Positions 39,548 to 53,932 of a stretch of 64,000 nt of DNA are shown here, one piece after another (positions within the stretch are counted from its first letter, which is position 1; the number at the start of each line of letters is the position of its first letter). Position numbers and translations under genes: made by a program. Origin of the DNA: Clostridium sp. JN-9 (GTDB lineage Bacteria; Bacillota; Clostridia; Clostridiales; Clostridiaceae); assembly GCF_004103695.1 (NCBI RefSeq), contig NZ_CP035280.1, positions 3,038,001-3,102,000 of the forward strand, given 5' to 3'. The notes beneath the pieces are model-generated. The model had not been told where the DNA came from. It ran no database searches and worked only from the letters and a program-made list of their open reading frames with translations.

Positions 39548-39671
39548 CAAAATCTCTATAAGCGACCCATTACTGCGTCAGCTGCCTTCACTGCGGTGCT
39601 CATTTACCTTGAGTAAACTCCGCTCCTCGCTCAAGCTTTTCCTCGTCTTGTTCGCTACTATCAATTTTCCT
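39548..39671 (-). repeat. GC-richer insertion in the 16S-23S spacer of operon 1
   Basis: About 120 bases present only in operon 1. Operon 2 joins the same flanks directly (about 45337). The segment is far richer in G and C than the rest of the spacer, has GCGA/TCGC at its ends, a TTTAC/GTAAA hairpin in the middle, and no coding start. I associate similar sequence with dispersed clostridial intergenic repeats, from memory and unverified. Confidence 0.6.
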
Positions 39672-39759
39672 TTAAATAAAGTAATCTTAATACAAAGGTA
39701 TTTTTGTATACCTTAACTTTAATGTAAACTTTTTATACTGTGCAATTTTCAAAGAACAA

Positions 39760-39836
<77 letters not shown>

Positions 39837-39920
39837 AAATAAATAAAGATCATAAATGATCTTTCAAAATTAAGCAGAGAAGTAAACCAAGCTTTCATGT
39901 AAGTTATCCTTACATGTCGA

Positions 39921-41440
<1,520 letters not shown>

Positions 41441-41563
41441 AAAGTTTGATTGCTCATTACTTTATACTCTATAAAAGAATTGCTGGTTTATTTAACAAGT
41501 TTTTACCTGTTATCTTCTCTGTTTAATTTTCAAAGATCATGTCTGTCATCTGACAGCTTTTAT

Positions 41564-41592
41564 ATCTTATCATGTTGCTTTTACATTGTCAA
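41564..41592 (-). promoter_or_regulatory. rRNA promoter, operon 1
   Basis: Minus-strand TTGACA (41587-41592), 17-base spacer, TAAGAT (41564-41569). It is about 120 bases before the 16S 5' end, and a TTTGAAAATTAAACAGAGAAG processing segment lies between. Identical to the operon 2 promoter. Confidence 0.75.
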
Positions 41593-41857
41593 CAAGAATT
41601 TTAAATTTAATTCAAATAAATTTTACTCGAAGACAACTATATAATAACATGGTGTCCTAACGGACGACTTATATATATTAACACTTTTGTATCTTATAAT
41701 AAATAATATAATCCACAAAAAATTTGATTTATAATGTAGATACTTTATTATCCTAATATATACTTATAAATCCTCATAATGATACACCAGGTAAAGTATT
41801 AGCCCTTTTAATTTATATAATCCTATATCTATAATATAATTTTTTATAATTATATAT
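41593..41857. other. Upstream region of rrn operon 1, no gene
   Basis: About 265 bases of AT-rich DNA between the operon 1 promoter and the operon 2 terminator. It is clearly homologous to 47193-47460 upstream of operon 2: near-identical up to about 41700, then more diverged. It holds a small GTCC/GGAC hairpin but no open frame that I would support. Possibly upstream promoter elements. Confidence 0.6.
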
Positions 41858-41892
41858 AAAAAAGAATCATCTATAATTAGATAATTCTTTTT
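41858..41892 (-). terminator. Terminator of rrn operon 2 (after tRNA-Ala)
   Basis: AAAAAAGAATTATCT pairs with AGATGATTCTTTTTT (minus strand) around a 6-base loop, with a T-run built into the 3' arm. Directly after the tRNA-Ala 3' end. Confidence 0.75.
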
Positions 41893-41968
41893 TGGTGGAG
41901 AATAAGGGATTCGAACCCTTGACCCCCTGCGTGCAAGGCAGGTGCTCTCCCAGCTGAGCTAATCCCCC
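41893..41968 (-). tRNA. tRNA-Ala (TGC), distal gene of rrn operon 2
   Basis: Acceptor GGGGGAT/ATTCTCC with the G3-U70 pair that defines alanine tRNAs, anticodon loop CTTGCAC (TGC), encoded CCA. Three bases after the preceding tRNA. Confidence 0.96.
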
Positions 41969-41971
41969 ATA

Positions 41972-42048
41972 TGGTGGACCTTCAGGGACTCGAACCCCGG
42001 ACCAACCGGTTATGAGCCGGTTGCTCTAACCAACTGAGCTAAAGATCC
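41972..42048 (-). tRNA. tRNA with CAT anticodon, probably tRNA-Ile2 (possibly tRNA-Met)
   Basis: Acceptor GGATCTT/AAGGTCC, anticodon loop CTCATAA, encoded CCA. The two elongator Met tRNAs at 63210 and 63483 have a quite different body (GGCGGAA acceptor). The TTAGCTCAGTTGGTTAGAGC D-arm with the CCGG-CTCATAA-CCGG arm resembles bacterial Ile2, whose C34 is converted to lysidine by TilS (gene at 58953). The identity is inferred. Confidence 0.75.
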
Positions 42049-42057
42049 AATTGTTCA

Positions 42058-42174
42058 CCTGGCAACTACCTACTCTCCCACAGAGCCTCCCCTGCAGTAC
42101 CATCGGCGCAATGAAGCTTAACCTTCGTGTTCGGAATGGGAACGGGTGTTACCTTCACGCCATTATTACCAGAT
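42058..42174 (-). rRNA. rrf: 5S ribosomal RNA, rrn operon 2
   Basis: Same as the operon 1 copy except two bases (42164, 42166). Followed after 9 bases by the CAT-anticodon tRNA. Confidence 0.94.
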
Positions 42175-42300
42175 ACATTTACATTTAAATTTAGTGTTTT
42201 TGACATAAATACTCAGTCACTTTAAGGGGTAACCGGTGTAATTTTTAACGCAAATCACAGATTTGCTAAATTACCCGTTAAATGTCATTTAGACATTTAA

Positions 42301-42325
42301 CCCTTCACGCCATCATTACCAGATA
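42301..42325 (-). repeat. 5S rRNA 5'-end remnant in the 23S-5S spacer, operon 2
   Basis: The minus strand repeats the start of a 5S gene (ATCTGGTAATGATGGCGTGAAGG), equivalent to the remnant at 36556-36580. It is followed by 100 bases of AT-rich spacer up to the 23S 3' end. Confidence 0.6.
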
Positions 42326-42426
42326 CATTTACATATCACAGTTATAAATTATATTATACAAAGATAACTTTGTCAATATATTTAAAGAAAGAAAATTGTT
42401 CTTTCAAAATTGCACAGTATAATTAT

Positions 42427-45336
<2,910 letters not shown>

Positions 45337-45520
45337 TAAAATAAAGTAATCTTAATACAAAGGTATTTTTGTATACCTTAACTTTAATGTAAACTTTTTT
45401 ATACTGTGCAATTTTCAAAGAACAAAAGAGACTAATCAAAAACCGTTTAGGTTTTTTGATCTCTCAAAATTAAACAGAGAAGTAAACCAAGCTTTCATGT
45501 AAGTTATCCTTACATGTCGA

Positions 45521-47040
<1,520 letters not shown>

Positions 47041-47163
47041 AAAGTTTGATTGCTCATTACTTTATACTCTATAAAAGAATTGCTGGTTTATTTAACAAGT
47101 TTTTACCTGTTATCTTCTCTGTTTAATTTTCAAAGATCATGTCTGTCATCTGACAGCTTTTAT

Positions 47164-47192
47164 ATCTTATCATGTTGCTTTTACATTGTCAA
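47164..47192 (-). promoter_or_regulatory. rRNA promoter, operon 2
   Basis: Minus-strand TTGACA (47187-47192), 17-base spacer, TAAGAT (47164-47169). The same leader follows to 16S as in operon 1. Confidence 0.75.
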
Positions 47193-47495
47193 CAAGAATT
47201 TTAAATTTAATTCAAATAAATTTTACTCGAAGACAACTATATAATAACATGGTGTCCTAACGGACGACTTATACATACTAACACTTTTGTATCTTATAAT
47301 AAATAATATAATCCATAGAAAAGTTAGTTTATAATATAAATCCTTTTTTATTCTAATATATGCTTATAAATTCTTATACCGATACACCAGGTAAGGTATT
47401 AGCCTTTTGAATTTTATATAATCTTATATTTACAATATAACTTTCTATAATTCTATATAGTAACTCTCCTGCAAACTTATTTAATTTCTATGCCA
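47193..47495. other. Upstream region of rrn operon 2, no gene
   Basis: About 300 AT-rich bases between the promoter and the murD terminator. Homologous to 41593-41857 with increasing divergence away from the promoter. I see no open frame with a ribosome binding site. Confidence 0.6.
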
Positions 47496-47538
47496 TAACA
47501 AAAATGAAGATTTTTATCAGGCTAAAAATCTTCATTTT
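47496..47538 (-). terminator. Terminator after murD
   Basis: Perfect 15-bp stem AAAATGAAGATTTTT (47501-47515) with AAAAATCTTCATTTT (47524-47538), followed on the minus strand by TGTTATGG. The 3' arm itself ends in TTTT. Confidence 0.75.
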
Positions 47539-47571
47539 CTATATTTCATATTTGAGTTTTTAATTTTCCAA

Positions 47572-48951
47572 TTACTTTAAATCATTAACAATGCTTTTAA
47601 ATCTATTGCCTCGTGCCTCAAAGTTAGGAAACATATCGAAACTTGCACAAGCTGGAGAAAGTATAACTGTATCTCCCTCAACAGCCAGACTTTTAGCCTT
47701 ATTAACTGCTTCCTCCAAAGAACTGACTATAACGATTGGTACTTCAATATTTTTGCTTTCCTTCAATTTATCAAAGGCAGCTTTTATTTTATCCTTGGTA
47801 AGCCCAAGCAATATTAAAGTCTTTATTTTTTTATATCCCTTTTCTGCTAAAGGTTCAAATGGGATATGCTTATCATAACCGCCAGCAATTAATATAACTG
47901 GTTTATCATAAACAGATATTGTTGCTAGTGTTCTTGTTGGGCTAGTACCAATTGAATCATTATAATATTTTACTCCATTAAGTTCTCTTACAAATTCGTT
48001 TCTATGTTCTACTCCATTAAATGATAAGGCAACCTGTTTCATATTTTCTAAGCTTACGTCATCTTTTACAGCACAAAATGCTGCTAAATAATTTTCTACA
48101 TTATGCATACCTTTAAGAACTATATCCTCATATTTACACGCCTCTTTATTTAGCAGGTATAGCACTCCATCCTTATAATATGCACCATTTTCTACTATGT
48201 TTTTTCTGCTGAATTTCATAACTTTTCCCTTAGAATCTGATTCCATGCTGTTTGTAATGCTGTTGTCTTGGTTTAATACCAGCAAATCGTCCTTTTGCTG
48301 ATATTTATATATATTTTTTTTGGCTTCTATATATTCTTCCATACTTTTATGAATATCTAAATGATTGGGGCTTAAATTTGTTACTAAGGAAACCTGAGGC
48401 GATGTATCCATAGTCATTAGCTGAAAACTTGATAGTTCCAATACAACTCTGTCATTTTCATTTATTTCCTCAATTTGTGAAAACAGCGGATTCCCTATAT
48501 TTCCTCCAACCCAGGTTTTATATCCCTGCTGTTTAAGCATTTTAGATATTATAGTAGTAGTGGTAGTCTTTCCATCACTGCCTGTAATACCATATACCTT
48601 TGCAGGACAATATTTTACAAACTCCTCCATTTCAGAGGTTATATAAGCTCCCTGACGTTTTGCATTAACAAGTGCGTCACTATCAATTCTCATGGAAGGC
48701 GTTTTGAAAATAACCTGATATCCAACTAATTTATCTAAATAATCAGAGCCTAGGACAAGTTTTATTCCTTTTTTTTCAAAATCCACAGCTGTTTGTCCCA
48801 ACTGATCAAAACTTTTTTTATCAAAGGCCGTAACACGGGCTCCCAGACTAACCAAATAATTAATTAATGGTATATTACTTATACCTATGCCCACAACAGC
48901 TGTGTTCTTCCCTTTAATAAACTCCTTAAACCGGCTAAAACTTCTATTCAT
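47572..48951 (-). CDS. murD: UDP-N-acetylmuramoylalanine--D-glutamate ligase
   Basis: 459 residues, cytoplasmic peptidoglycan precursor enzyme adding D-Glu to UDP-MurNAc-L-Ala. N-terminal Rossmann-like domain ([17 protein letters not shown]), ATP loop [47 protein letters not shown] with the metal-binding His, and C-terminal domain with [19 protein letters not shown] and [25 protein letters not shown] after GGAGG. Isolated from other mur genes here; preceded by glyS and a small-RNA candidate, followed by a terminator and rrn operon 2. Confidence 0.97.
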   Translation of the reverse strand: MNRSFSRFKEFIKGKNTAVVGIGISNIPLINYLVSLGARVTAFDKKSFDQLGQTAVDFEKKGIKLVLGSDYLDKLVGYQVIFKTPSMRIDSDALVNAKRQGAYITSEMEEFVKYCPAKVYGITGSDGKTTTTTIISKMLKQQGYKTWVGGNIGNPLFSQIEEINENDRVVLELSSFQLMTMDTSPQVSLVTNLSPNHLDIHKSMEEYIEAKKNIYKYQQKDDLLVLNQDNSITNSMESDSKGKVMKFSRKNIVENGAYYKDGVLYLLNKEACKYEDIVLKGMHNVENYLAAFCAVKDDVSLENMKQVALSFNGVEHRNEFVRELNGVKYYNDSIGTSPTRTLATISVYDKPVILIAGGYDKHIPFEPLAEKGYKKIKTLILLGLTKDKIKAAFDKLKESKNIEVPIVIVSSLEEAVNKAKSLAVEGDTVILSPACASFDMFPNFEARGNRFKSIVNDLK

Positions 48952-49156
48952 TGATAACCTCCAAAATATAATACTGCTTTTAACATTTCTTTACGGAATT
49001 AATTATATCACTATAATTCAACTTGTACACTAATGGTTATACTTAACATCTCATTTATATTCTTGTCTATAAATTTAAATTATAATCAAATTTATCATAT
49101 CAAATTTAGTCGAAATTGCGCGAATATATTTAATTTAAAAACTTTATTAAATCCTA

Positions 49157-49184
49157 TTGAAATGTGTATTTCTTATGTTATACT
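49157..49184 (+). promoter_or_regulatory. Candidate sigma-A promoter for the plus-strand small RNA
   Basis: TTGAAA (49157-49162), 16-base spacer, TATACT (49179-49184) on the plus strand. This is the only convincing promoter in the 420-base gap between murD and glyS; the remainder (48952-49156) is AT-rich and holds nothing I can support. Confidence 0.5.
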
Positions 49185-49190
49185 AATGAT

Positions 49191-49302
49191 GTGCCGTAAG
49201 GAAACATTATTATAATTCCCCAAGTTTTAATTGAACATATAACATATCCCCATGATTAAACCCTATTTAGACCGGATGCCCGAGCATCCGGTCTTTTTTT
49301 TC
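49191..49302 (+). ncRNA. Candidate small RNA between glyS and murD
   Basis: From the predicted start near 49191 to the end of a strong terminator about 110 bases would be transcribed. The body (GTGCCGTAAGGAAACATT..., CCCCAAGTTTTAATTG, ACATATCCCCATG) has two CCCC-containing stretches. The only reading frame, a nonapeptide ending KETLL, would begin at or before the predicted start point and lacks a ribosome binding site. I do not recognise the RNA family; 6S, SRP and tmRNA signatures are absent. Convergence with the glyS terminator means it cannot be a glyS leader. Confidence 0.45.
49270..49302 (+). terminator. Strong terminator of the candidate small RNA
   Basis: GACCGGATGC-CCGA-GCATCCGGTC stem-loop (49271-49294) followed by TTTTTTTT on the plus strand. 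It is the most GC-rich short stem outside the rRNA genes. On the minus strand no T-run follows it. Confidence 0.85.
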
Positions 49303-49314
49303 TTGAAATTACTC

Positions 49315-49361
49315 TTTAAAAAGAGCAGGAATAGATAAAATACATACCTGTTCCTGCTCTT
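49315..49361 (-). terminator. Terminator after glyS
   Basis: AAGAGCAGGAA (49321-49331) pairs with TTCCTGCTCTT (49351-49361), followed on the minus strand by TTTAAAGAGT. It lies 12 bases past the glyS stop. Confidence 0.7.
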
Positions 49362-49372
49362 AAATCAATTAC

Positions 49373-50764
49373 TTAAAATTCTACCTTTTCACTTATAAAC
49401 TTGTTTAGATCACAAATATTTATTCTTAGCTGTTCCATAGTATCTCTATCTCTCACAGTAACTGTATCATCCTCTAATGTATCAAAATCAATTGTAATAC
49501 AATATGGTGTTCCAATTTCGTCTTCTCTTCTATATCTCTTTCCAATGCTTCCAGCTTCATCATAATCAACATTAAAGTCCTTTCTTAATAAAGCATAAAC
49601 TTCTCCTGCTTTCTCTGATAACTTTTTTGTCAAAGGCAGTATGGCAGCTTTAAATGGAGCTAATGCAGGATGAAAATGCAGTACTGTTCTTGTATCTCCC
49701 TCTGCAATTTCCTCTTCGTCATAAGCGTCAACTAAAAATGCCAGTGCTACTCTATCAGCACCAAGTGAAGGCTCAATACAATATGGTACATACTTTTCAT
49801 GAGTTGTTGGATCCATGTAAATAAGTTCTTCTCCTGAATGTTCTGAATGTTTTTTTAGGTCATAATCTGTTCTGTCAGCAATTCCCCATAATTCTCCCCA
49901 GCCAAATGGGAATGAGTATTCCACATCAGAGGTAGCCTTACTATAAAAAGACAATTCCTCTTTTTCATGATCTCTAAATCTCAAACAATCCTTATTAATT
50001 CCTAAATTCATTAAAAAGTCCCAGCAGAAATCTTTCCAATATTTAAACCATTCTAAATCTGTACCTGGCTTGCAGAAAAATTCTAATTCCATCTGTTCAA
50101 ATTCTCTTGTTCTAAATGTAAAGTTACCAGGTGTTATTTCATTTCTAAAGGACTTTCCTATTTGTGCTATGCCAAAAGGAACTTTCTTTCTCGATGATCT
50201 TTGAACATTTTTAAAATTTACAAATATGCCCTGAGCTGTTTCTGGTCTTAAATATAATTCCGATTTTGCATCCTCAGTAACTCCCTGAAATGTCTTAAAC
50301 ATAAGATTGAACTTTCTTATATCTGTAAAATTCTTCTTACCGCATTTAGGGCATGTTATATTATTTTTTTCTATGTAGTCCATTAGTTTTTCATTGCTCC
50401 ATCCATCAGCACTGGCAGCTTCTACTCCGTTTTTAGTCATGTGATCCTCTACTAATTTATCTGCTCTAAATCTAGCTTTGCAATCTTTACAATCCATTAG
50501 AGGATCTGAAAAACCGCCTACATGCCCTGAAGCAACCCAAACCTCTCTGTTCATTATTATTGCACAGTCAACTCCAACATTATACTTGCTTTCCTGAACA
50601 AACTTTTTCCACCAGGCCTTCTTTACGTTATTTTTAAATTCAACACCTAAAGGACCATAGTCCCATGAGTTTGCTAACCCTCCATATATCTCTGAACCAG
50701 GGAATACAAACCCTCTGTTCTTAGCTAAAGCTACTATTTTTTCCATTGTCTTATTTACAGTCAT
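49373..50764 (-). CDS. glyS: Glycyl-tRNA synthetase (single-chain, alpha2 type)
   Basis: 463 residues, class II synthetase of the homodimeric type found in Firmicutes such as clostridia. N-terminus [20 protein letters not shown] and motif 1 region [14 protein letters not shown]; zinc-like cysteines CKDCKARF and CPKCGKKNF; motif 2 [25 protein letters not shown]; motif 3 [16 protein letters not shown]-terminal anticodon domain. ATG at 50764. Its T-box leader (51977-52160) is displaced by an inserted IS607-family element; the ribosome binding site GCAGGA is the end of that element. The pre-insertion site reads AAGGA, 8 bases before the ATG. Confidence 0.97.
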   Translation of the reverse strand: MTVNKTMEKIVALAKNRGFVFPGSEIYGGLANSWDYGPLGVEFKNNVKKAWWKKFVQESKYNVGVDCAIIMNREVWVASGHVGGFSDPLMDCKDCKARFRADKLVEDHMTKNGVEAASADGWSNEKLMDYIEKNNITCPKCGKKNFTDIRKFNLMFKTFQGVTEDAKSELYLRPETAQGIFVNFKNVQRSSRKKVPFGIAQIGKSFRNEITPGNFTFRTREFEQMELEFFCKPGTDLEWFKYWKDFCWDFLMNLGINKDCLRFRDHEKEELSFYSKATSDVEYSFPFGWGELWGIADRTDYDLKKHSEHSGEELIYMDPTTHEKYVPYCIEPSLGADRVALAFLVDAYDEEEIAEGDTRTVLHFHPALAPFKAAILPLTKKLSEKAGEVYALLRKDFNVDYDEAGSIGKRYRREDEIGTPYCITIDFDTLEDDTVTVRDRDTMEQLRINICDLNKFISEKVEF

Positions 50765-50771
50765 AATAAGT

Positions 50772-50923
50772 CCTGCTACTCAAAATATGGTCAAATGTAT
50801 CCATACTGAGAAAATTCCTGTTTCATTGTACTATGCCTTGCCCAAGCTACTACAGTTTGTGCAGCACTCCACAGACGTAAATTCCCGAAATAGCCTTAGG
50901 TACACATATAAGCGCTTGTTTAA
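50772..50923 (-). ncRNA. IS607 right end, presumed omega-RNA scaffold region (copy B)
   Basis: About 95% identical to 19995-20146 by eye. Same layout: TATGTGTACC, AAGGCTATTTCGGGAATTTACG, GTGGAGTGCTGCAC, AAACAGGAATT, ending GTAGCAGG. Conserved without coding capacity, which fits a structured guide RNA scaffold and/or transposon end. The role is inferred from known tnpB loci. Confidence 0.5.
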
Positions 50924-51287
50924 TTAAGCTATCTTATATTCTTTAGCATTAGCTAAATTGATTGAAGCATTTAAATCTTCTATTGTTATAAAGCTTGGTT
51001 TTTGCTTTATTAACTCACTTACTGTTTTATTAATATAATCAGTTCTAATATTTGTAAGTCTTTGATGAAGTCTTTGTACCTTGACTATTTGTTTTTGGAT
51101 ATTCTGACGAGCAGCTTCTCCTTTCCCTTTTTTATTTCTTAATTTCAAACTTTCATATTTCCTTGAAAGTTTTCTTTGCTCACGTTTTAGTTTCTTTTCT
51201 GCTTTTTTAACTATTTCGATAAATTTTTATTATATGTTCTTCTGTTGGTTTAATCCCTGTTTTATATGCTTTTCTCAACTTCTTCAT
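50924..51287 (-). pseudogene. tnpB: TnpB pseudogene with two internal deletions
   Basis: An ATG at 51287 overlaps the end of tnpA by 26 bases and starts MKKLRKAYKTGIKPTEEHII, then reaches IYRN-S and a stop at 51207. From there the frame changes to KKAEKKLKREQRKLSRKYE and runs to the native stop at 50924. So codons for about 140-150 residues, including RuvC-I, are missing with a frameshift. The second deletion, RuvC-II fused to the tail (FITIEDLNASINLANAKEYKIA region), is the same as in copy A. Cannot encode an active nuclease. Confidence 0.88.
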
Positions 51288-51870
51288 CTTCCTTTATCTT
51301 TTTTTTATACTTTCTTAGGCCATAAATTCTGCAGCTAAAAACATGAAGTATTGAGATTATATCTTGAACTAATTCTCCGTTTGGCGAAAAGCTTTCATTG
51401 TTTACTACTATTATTTTTACATTGAATTTTCCTAAAAATCTTTCAAACCACTCAAATCCAAATCGTACAAACCTATCTTTATTGGTTATTATTATAGTGC
51501 TTATTTCAGATGTCATACACTCATCAATAAGTTTATTCCATTTTTTACGATTATAATTCAATCCACTTCCATAATCTTCAATCACTTCATCTACAATAAT
51601 TCCTTTTGCATTAGCATATTGTTTAAGAAATATAACTTGATTTTTTAAATCATCTTTTTGATTAGAAGTTGAAACCCTTGTATATATAACTACCTTCTTT
51701 CCAGAAGATGTTATACCCATAAACTCTTTATACTGTTCATAGGTATAAAACCGCCTATTTGTTGGCGTTCTAAATGCTTTTAATTTTCCTGCGTTATCCC
51801 ATCGCTGTAGTGTTAAAACTGATACATTTAATAATTCAGCAAATTCTTTAGGCTTATAGTTCTTACTCAA
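51262..51870 (-). CDS. tnpA: IS607-family serine transposase TnpA
   Basis: 202 residues, near the usual length of IS607 TnpA. N-terminal MerR-like helix-turn-helix (KPKEFAELLNVSVLTLQRWDNAGKLKA, then RTPTNRRFYTYEQY), followed by a small-serine-recombinase catalytic domain with the nucleophile Ser in VIYTRVSTSNQKDDLKNQ and conserved Arg in TNKDRFVRFGFEWFE. Start TTG at 51870 after AAGGGAG. No frameshift or stop: it may be active and could mobilise copy A in trans. Because of its position it lies downstream of the glyS T-box and could be expressed under glycine tRNA control. Confidence 0.93.
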   Translation of the reverse strand: MSKNYKPKEFAELLNVSVLTLQRWDNAGKLKAFRTPTNRRFYTYEQYKEFMGITSSGKKVVIYTRVSTSNQKDDLKNQVIFLKQYANAKGIIVDEVIEDYGSGLNYNRKKWNKLIDECMTSEISTIIITNKDRFVRFGFEWFERFLGKFNVKIIVVNNESFSPNGELVQDIISILHVFSCRIYGLRKYKKKIKEDEEVEKSI

Positions 51871-51976
51871 ATATAATCACTCCCTTTTTGGTGATTATAT
51901 TATATCATTCCTGAATATATTTGCATATAAGATTATAAACTATTTTATTTCTCCTTAATTTCATATTTTAGGGTAT

Positions 51977-52160
51977 AAAAAAAGCCCTTACCATAAGGGA
52001 CGAATTAAATCCGCGGTTCCACCCTTTTTGGCAATAGCCCTGCTCTTACAATATCATTCAAAAGCGCCTTTAAAATATTACTATAGTCAATTACACCAAA
52101 CTTGACCTCTCTTTTATAGTAGATATTCTTACTCTTCTTCATCATTATGACATATATATT
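51977..52160 (-). promoter_or_regulatory. T-box riboswitch, glycine type, for glyS
   Basis: The minus strand contains the T-box sequence AGGGTGGAACCGCGG (52011-52025), followed by terminator stem CCCTTA-TGG-TAAGGG and CTTTTTTT (about 51977-52000). Upstream, Stem I is recognisable (AATAT-TACTATA with TATAGTA-ATATT) with an AGTA loop-E element and a candidate specifier GGC (52066-52068) fitting glycine. Such leaders sense uncharged tRNA-Gly and prevent termination. An IS607-family element now separates it from glyS. Confidence 0.9.
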
Positions 52161-52167
52161 TATTTAT

Positions 52168-52195
52168 ATTTTACCAAAGAAATTTGTAATGTCAA
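52168..52195 (-). promoter_or_regulatory. Promoter of the glyS T-box transcript
   Basis: Minus-strand TTGACA (52190-52195), 16-base spacer, TAAAAT (52168-52173), placing the start near 52161. It lies 20 bases downstream of tRNA-Asn. Confidence 0.6.
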
Positions 52196-52214
52196 CTGCT
52201 TTCAAAAAATAGAA

Positions 52215-52289
52215 TGGCTCCGCGAAAAGGATTCGAACCTTCAACCCTTCGGTTAACAGCCGAATGCTCCACCGTTGAGCTATCGCGGA
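52215..52289 (-). tRNA. tRNA-Asn (GTT), stand-alone copy
   Basis: Same sequence as the tRNA at 36204-36278: acceptor TCCGCGA/TCGCGGA, loop CTGTTAA, encoded CCA. It is not in an rRNA operon; it has its own promoter and lies between lysS and the T-box. Confidence 0.95.
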
Positions 52290-52305
52290 ACAACTTATAT
52301 AATAT

Positions 52306-52333
52306 ATTATAGCAACTATTTTTCTTTTTGCAA
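52306..52333 (-). promoter_or_regulatory. Promoter of the stand-alone tRNA-Asn
   Basis: Minus-strand TTGCAA (52328-52333), 16-base spacer, TATAAT (52306-52311), about 17 bases before the tRNA 5' end. Confidence 0.6.
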
Positions 52334-52357
52334 GATGTTTTTTTATTTCCATATAAA

Positions 52358-52386
52358 TTAAGACCAGTAAAATTAACTGGTCTTAA
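52358..52386 (-). terminator. Possible terminator after lysS
   Basis: TTAAGACCAGT (52358-52368) pairs with ACTGGTCTTAA (52376-52386), loop of 7. The following minus-strand sequence ATTTATATGG is T-poor, so this is a weaker terminator call. Confidence 0.5.
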
Positions 52387-52406
52387 TAAAAACATTTAAA
52401 TACCTT

Positions 52407-53915
52407 TTATTGTTGAATTAACTTCATTGTAGGAAATAGTATTACATCTCTTATAGAATAGCTGTCTGTTAAGAACATAACCAGTCTGTCTATTCCAATA
52501 CCAAGTCCACCTGTAGGAGGCATACCAATTTCTAATGAATTAAGAAAATCTTCATCCATCATGTATGCTTCATCATCTCCAAGCTCTCTTTCTTTAAGCT
52601 GCTGAACGAATCTTTCTCTCTGAACTATAGGATCATTTAACTCTGAATATGCATTACACAATTCTCTTCCATAAATGAATCCTTCAAATCTCTCAGTGAA
52701 ATCCGGGTTCCCTCTTTTCTTCTTAGTTAGAGGTGAAATTTCTACAGGATAATCACATACAAATGTTGGCTGTATCATTTTTTCTTCAGCAAATTCCTCA
52801 AATAATCCATTTAATACATCACCTTTTGTACAATCTTTTAATTCTTTTTTAAATTGTACATTCTTTTCTTTTGCTATTTCTCTTGCCTGTTCATCTGTTT
52901 TTATCTCATTGAAATCAACACCAGCATATTCTTTAACTGCATCTACCATAGTAATTCTTCTCCATGGTGGTGTAAAATCAATTTCTGTGCCTTGATATGT
53001 AACCTTAGTAGTTCCTAGGACCTTCTCACATGCATAAGCTACCATGTTTTCTGTAATTTCCATCATGTCATTATAGTCAGCAAAAGCTTCATATAATTCC
53101 ATCATTGTAAATTCAGGATTATGTCTTATATCAATGCCTTCATTTCTAAAGTCTTTACCAATTTCATATACTTTCTCAAATCCACCTACAATAAGCCTTT
53201 TTAAATATAATTCAGTAGCTATTCGCATGTACATATCAATATCCAATGCATTATGGTGGGTCATAAATGGTTTTGCAGAAGCACCTCCAGCAATTTGTGA
53301 TAAAACTGGTGTCTCAACTTCAAGATAATCCCTGTTATCAAGGAATTCTCTTATAGCTTTGATTATTGCTGTTCTTTTCATAAAAGTATCTCTGACATTT
53401 TCATTCATTATAAGATCAACATATCTTTGTCTATATCTTAAATCAGGATCTTTTAATCCGTGCCACTTTTCAGGTAATGGCCTTAATGATTTAGCAGTTA
53501 ACTGGAACTCTGTAATATGAATTGAGACTTCACCAGTCTTTGTTTTAAAAACTCTGCCAGTGACGCATAATAAATCTCCAATATCGAAAGATTTGTATTC
53601 TTTTAATCTTTCTTCACCCACATCATCAATTCTAATATAAAGCTGTATTTTTCCATACCTATCATATAAATCTGAAAAGCCAGCCTTACCATGAACTCTT
53701 TTAGACATTAATCTTCCAGCAACAGTAACTGTACTTCCCTCAAGCTCATCATAATTTTCTTTAATTTGCACCGATGTATGAGTTCTTTCTACTTTATATA
53801 CATCAAAAGGATCTTTGCCAGCTGCTTGAAGATCAAAAAACTTTTGTCTTCTTTCCTGAATCAGCTCATTAAATTCATTCTCTAGTTTTTGAATATTCTT
53901 TTCATCTTTCGCCAT
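52407..53915 (-). CDS. lysS: Lysyl-tRNA synthetase (class II)
   Basis: 502 residues. N-terminal OB-fold anticodon-binding domain ([41 protein letters not shown]), class II motif 1 region [17 protein letters not shown], motif 2 [26 protein letters not shown], motif 3 [17 protein letters not shown] with CGGAGG. Seventeen bases downstream of greA, an order (greA-lysS) widespread in clostridia. Length is typical; no anomalies. Confidence 0.97.
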   Translation of the reverse strand: MAKDEKNIQKLENEFNELIQERRQKFFDLQAAGKDPFDVYKVERTHTSVQIKENYDELEGSTVTVAGRLMSKRVHGKAGFSDLYDRYGKIQLYIRIDDVGEERLKEYKSFDIGDLLCVTGRVFKTKTGEVSIHITEFQLTAKSLRPLPEKWHGLKDPDLRYRQRYVDLIMNENVRDTFMKRTAIIKAIREFLDNRDYLEVETPVLSQIAGGASAKPFMTHHNALDIDMYMRIATELYLKRLIVGGFEKVYEIGKDFRNEGIDIRHNPEFTMMELYEAFADYNDMMEITENMVAYACEKVLGTTKVTYQGTEIDFTPPWRRITMVDAVKEYAGVDFNEIKTDEQAREIAKEKNVQFKKELKDCTKGDVLNGLFEEFAEEKMIQPTFVCDYPVEISPLTKKKRGNPDFTERFEGFIYGRELCNAYSELNDPIVQRERFVQQLKERELGDDEAYMMDEDFLNSLEIGMPPTGGLGIGIDRLVMFLTDSYSIRDVILFPTMKLIQQ

Positions 53916-53932
53916 TACTCTATACCTCCGTT

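Larger units (their letters stand above)
50772..51954 (-). mobile_element. IS607-family element, copy B (intact tnpA, defective tnpB)
   Basis: Ends match copy A: left end GGAGAAATAAAATAG (from 51954) and right end GTAGCAGG (to 50772). It contains the serine transposase gene, a deleted tnpB, and the right-end RNA region. It is inserted on a GG without target duplication between the glyS T-box leader and the glyS start codon. About 1.18 kb; a complete IS607-type element with full tnpB would be nearer 2 kb. Confidence 0.88.

Noticed and set aside
49033-49215. 60-codon plus-strand frame in the glyS-murD gap
   Set aside because: Low-complexity, no ribosome binding site, crosses the predicted promoter of the small-RNA candidate.
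52164-52395. Two short minus-strand frames covering the stand-alone tRNA-Asn
   Set aside because: They run through the tRNA gene in two frames (typical translated tRNA sequence); they are not proteins.
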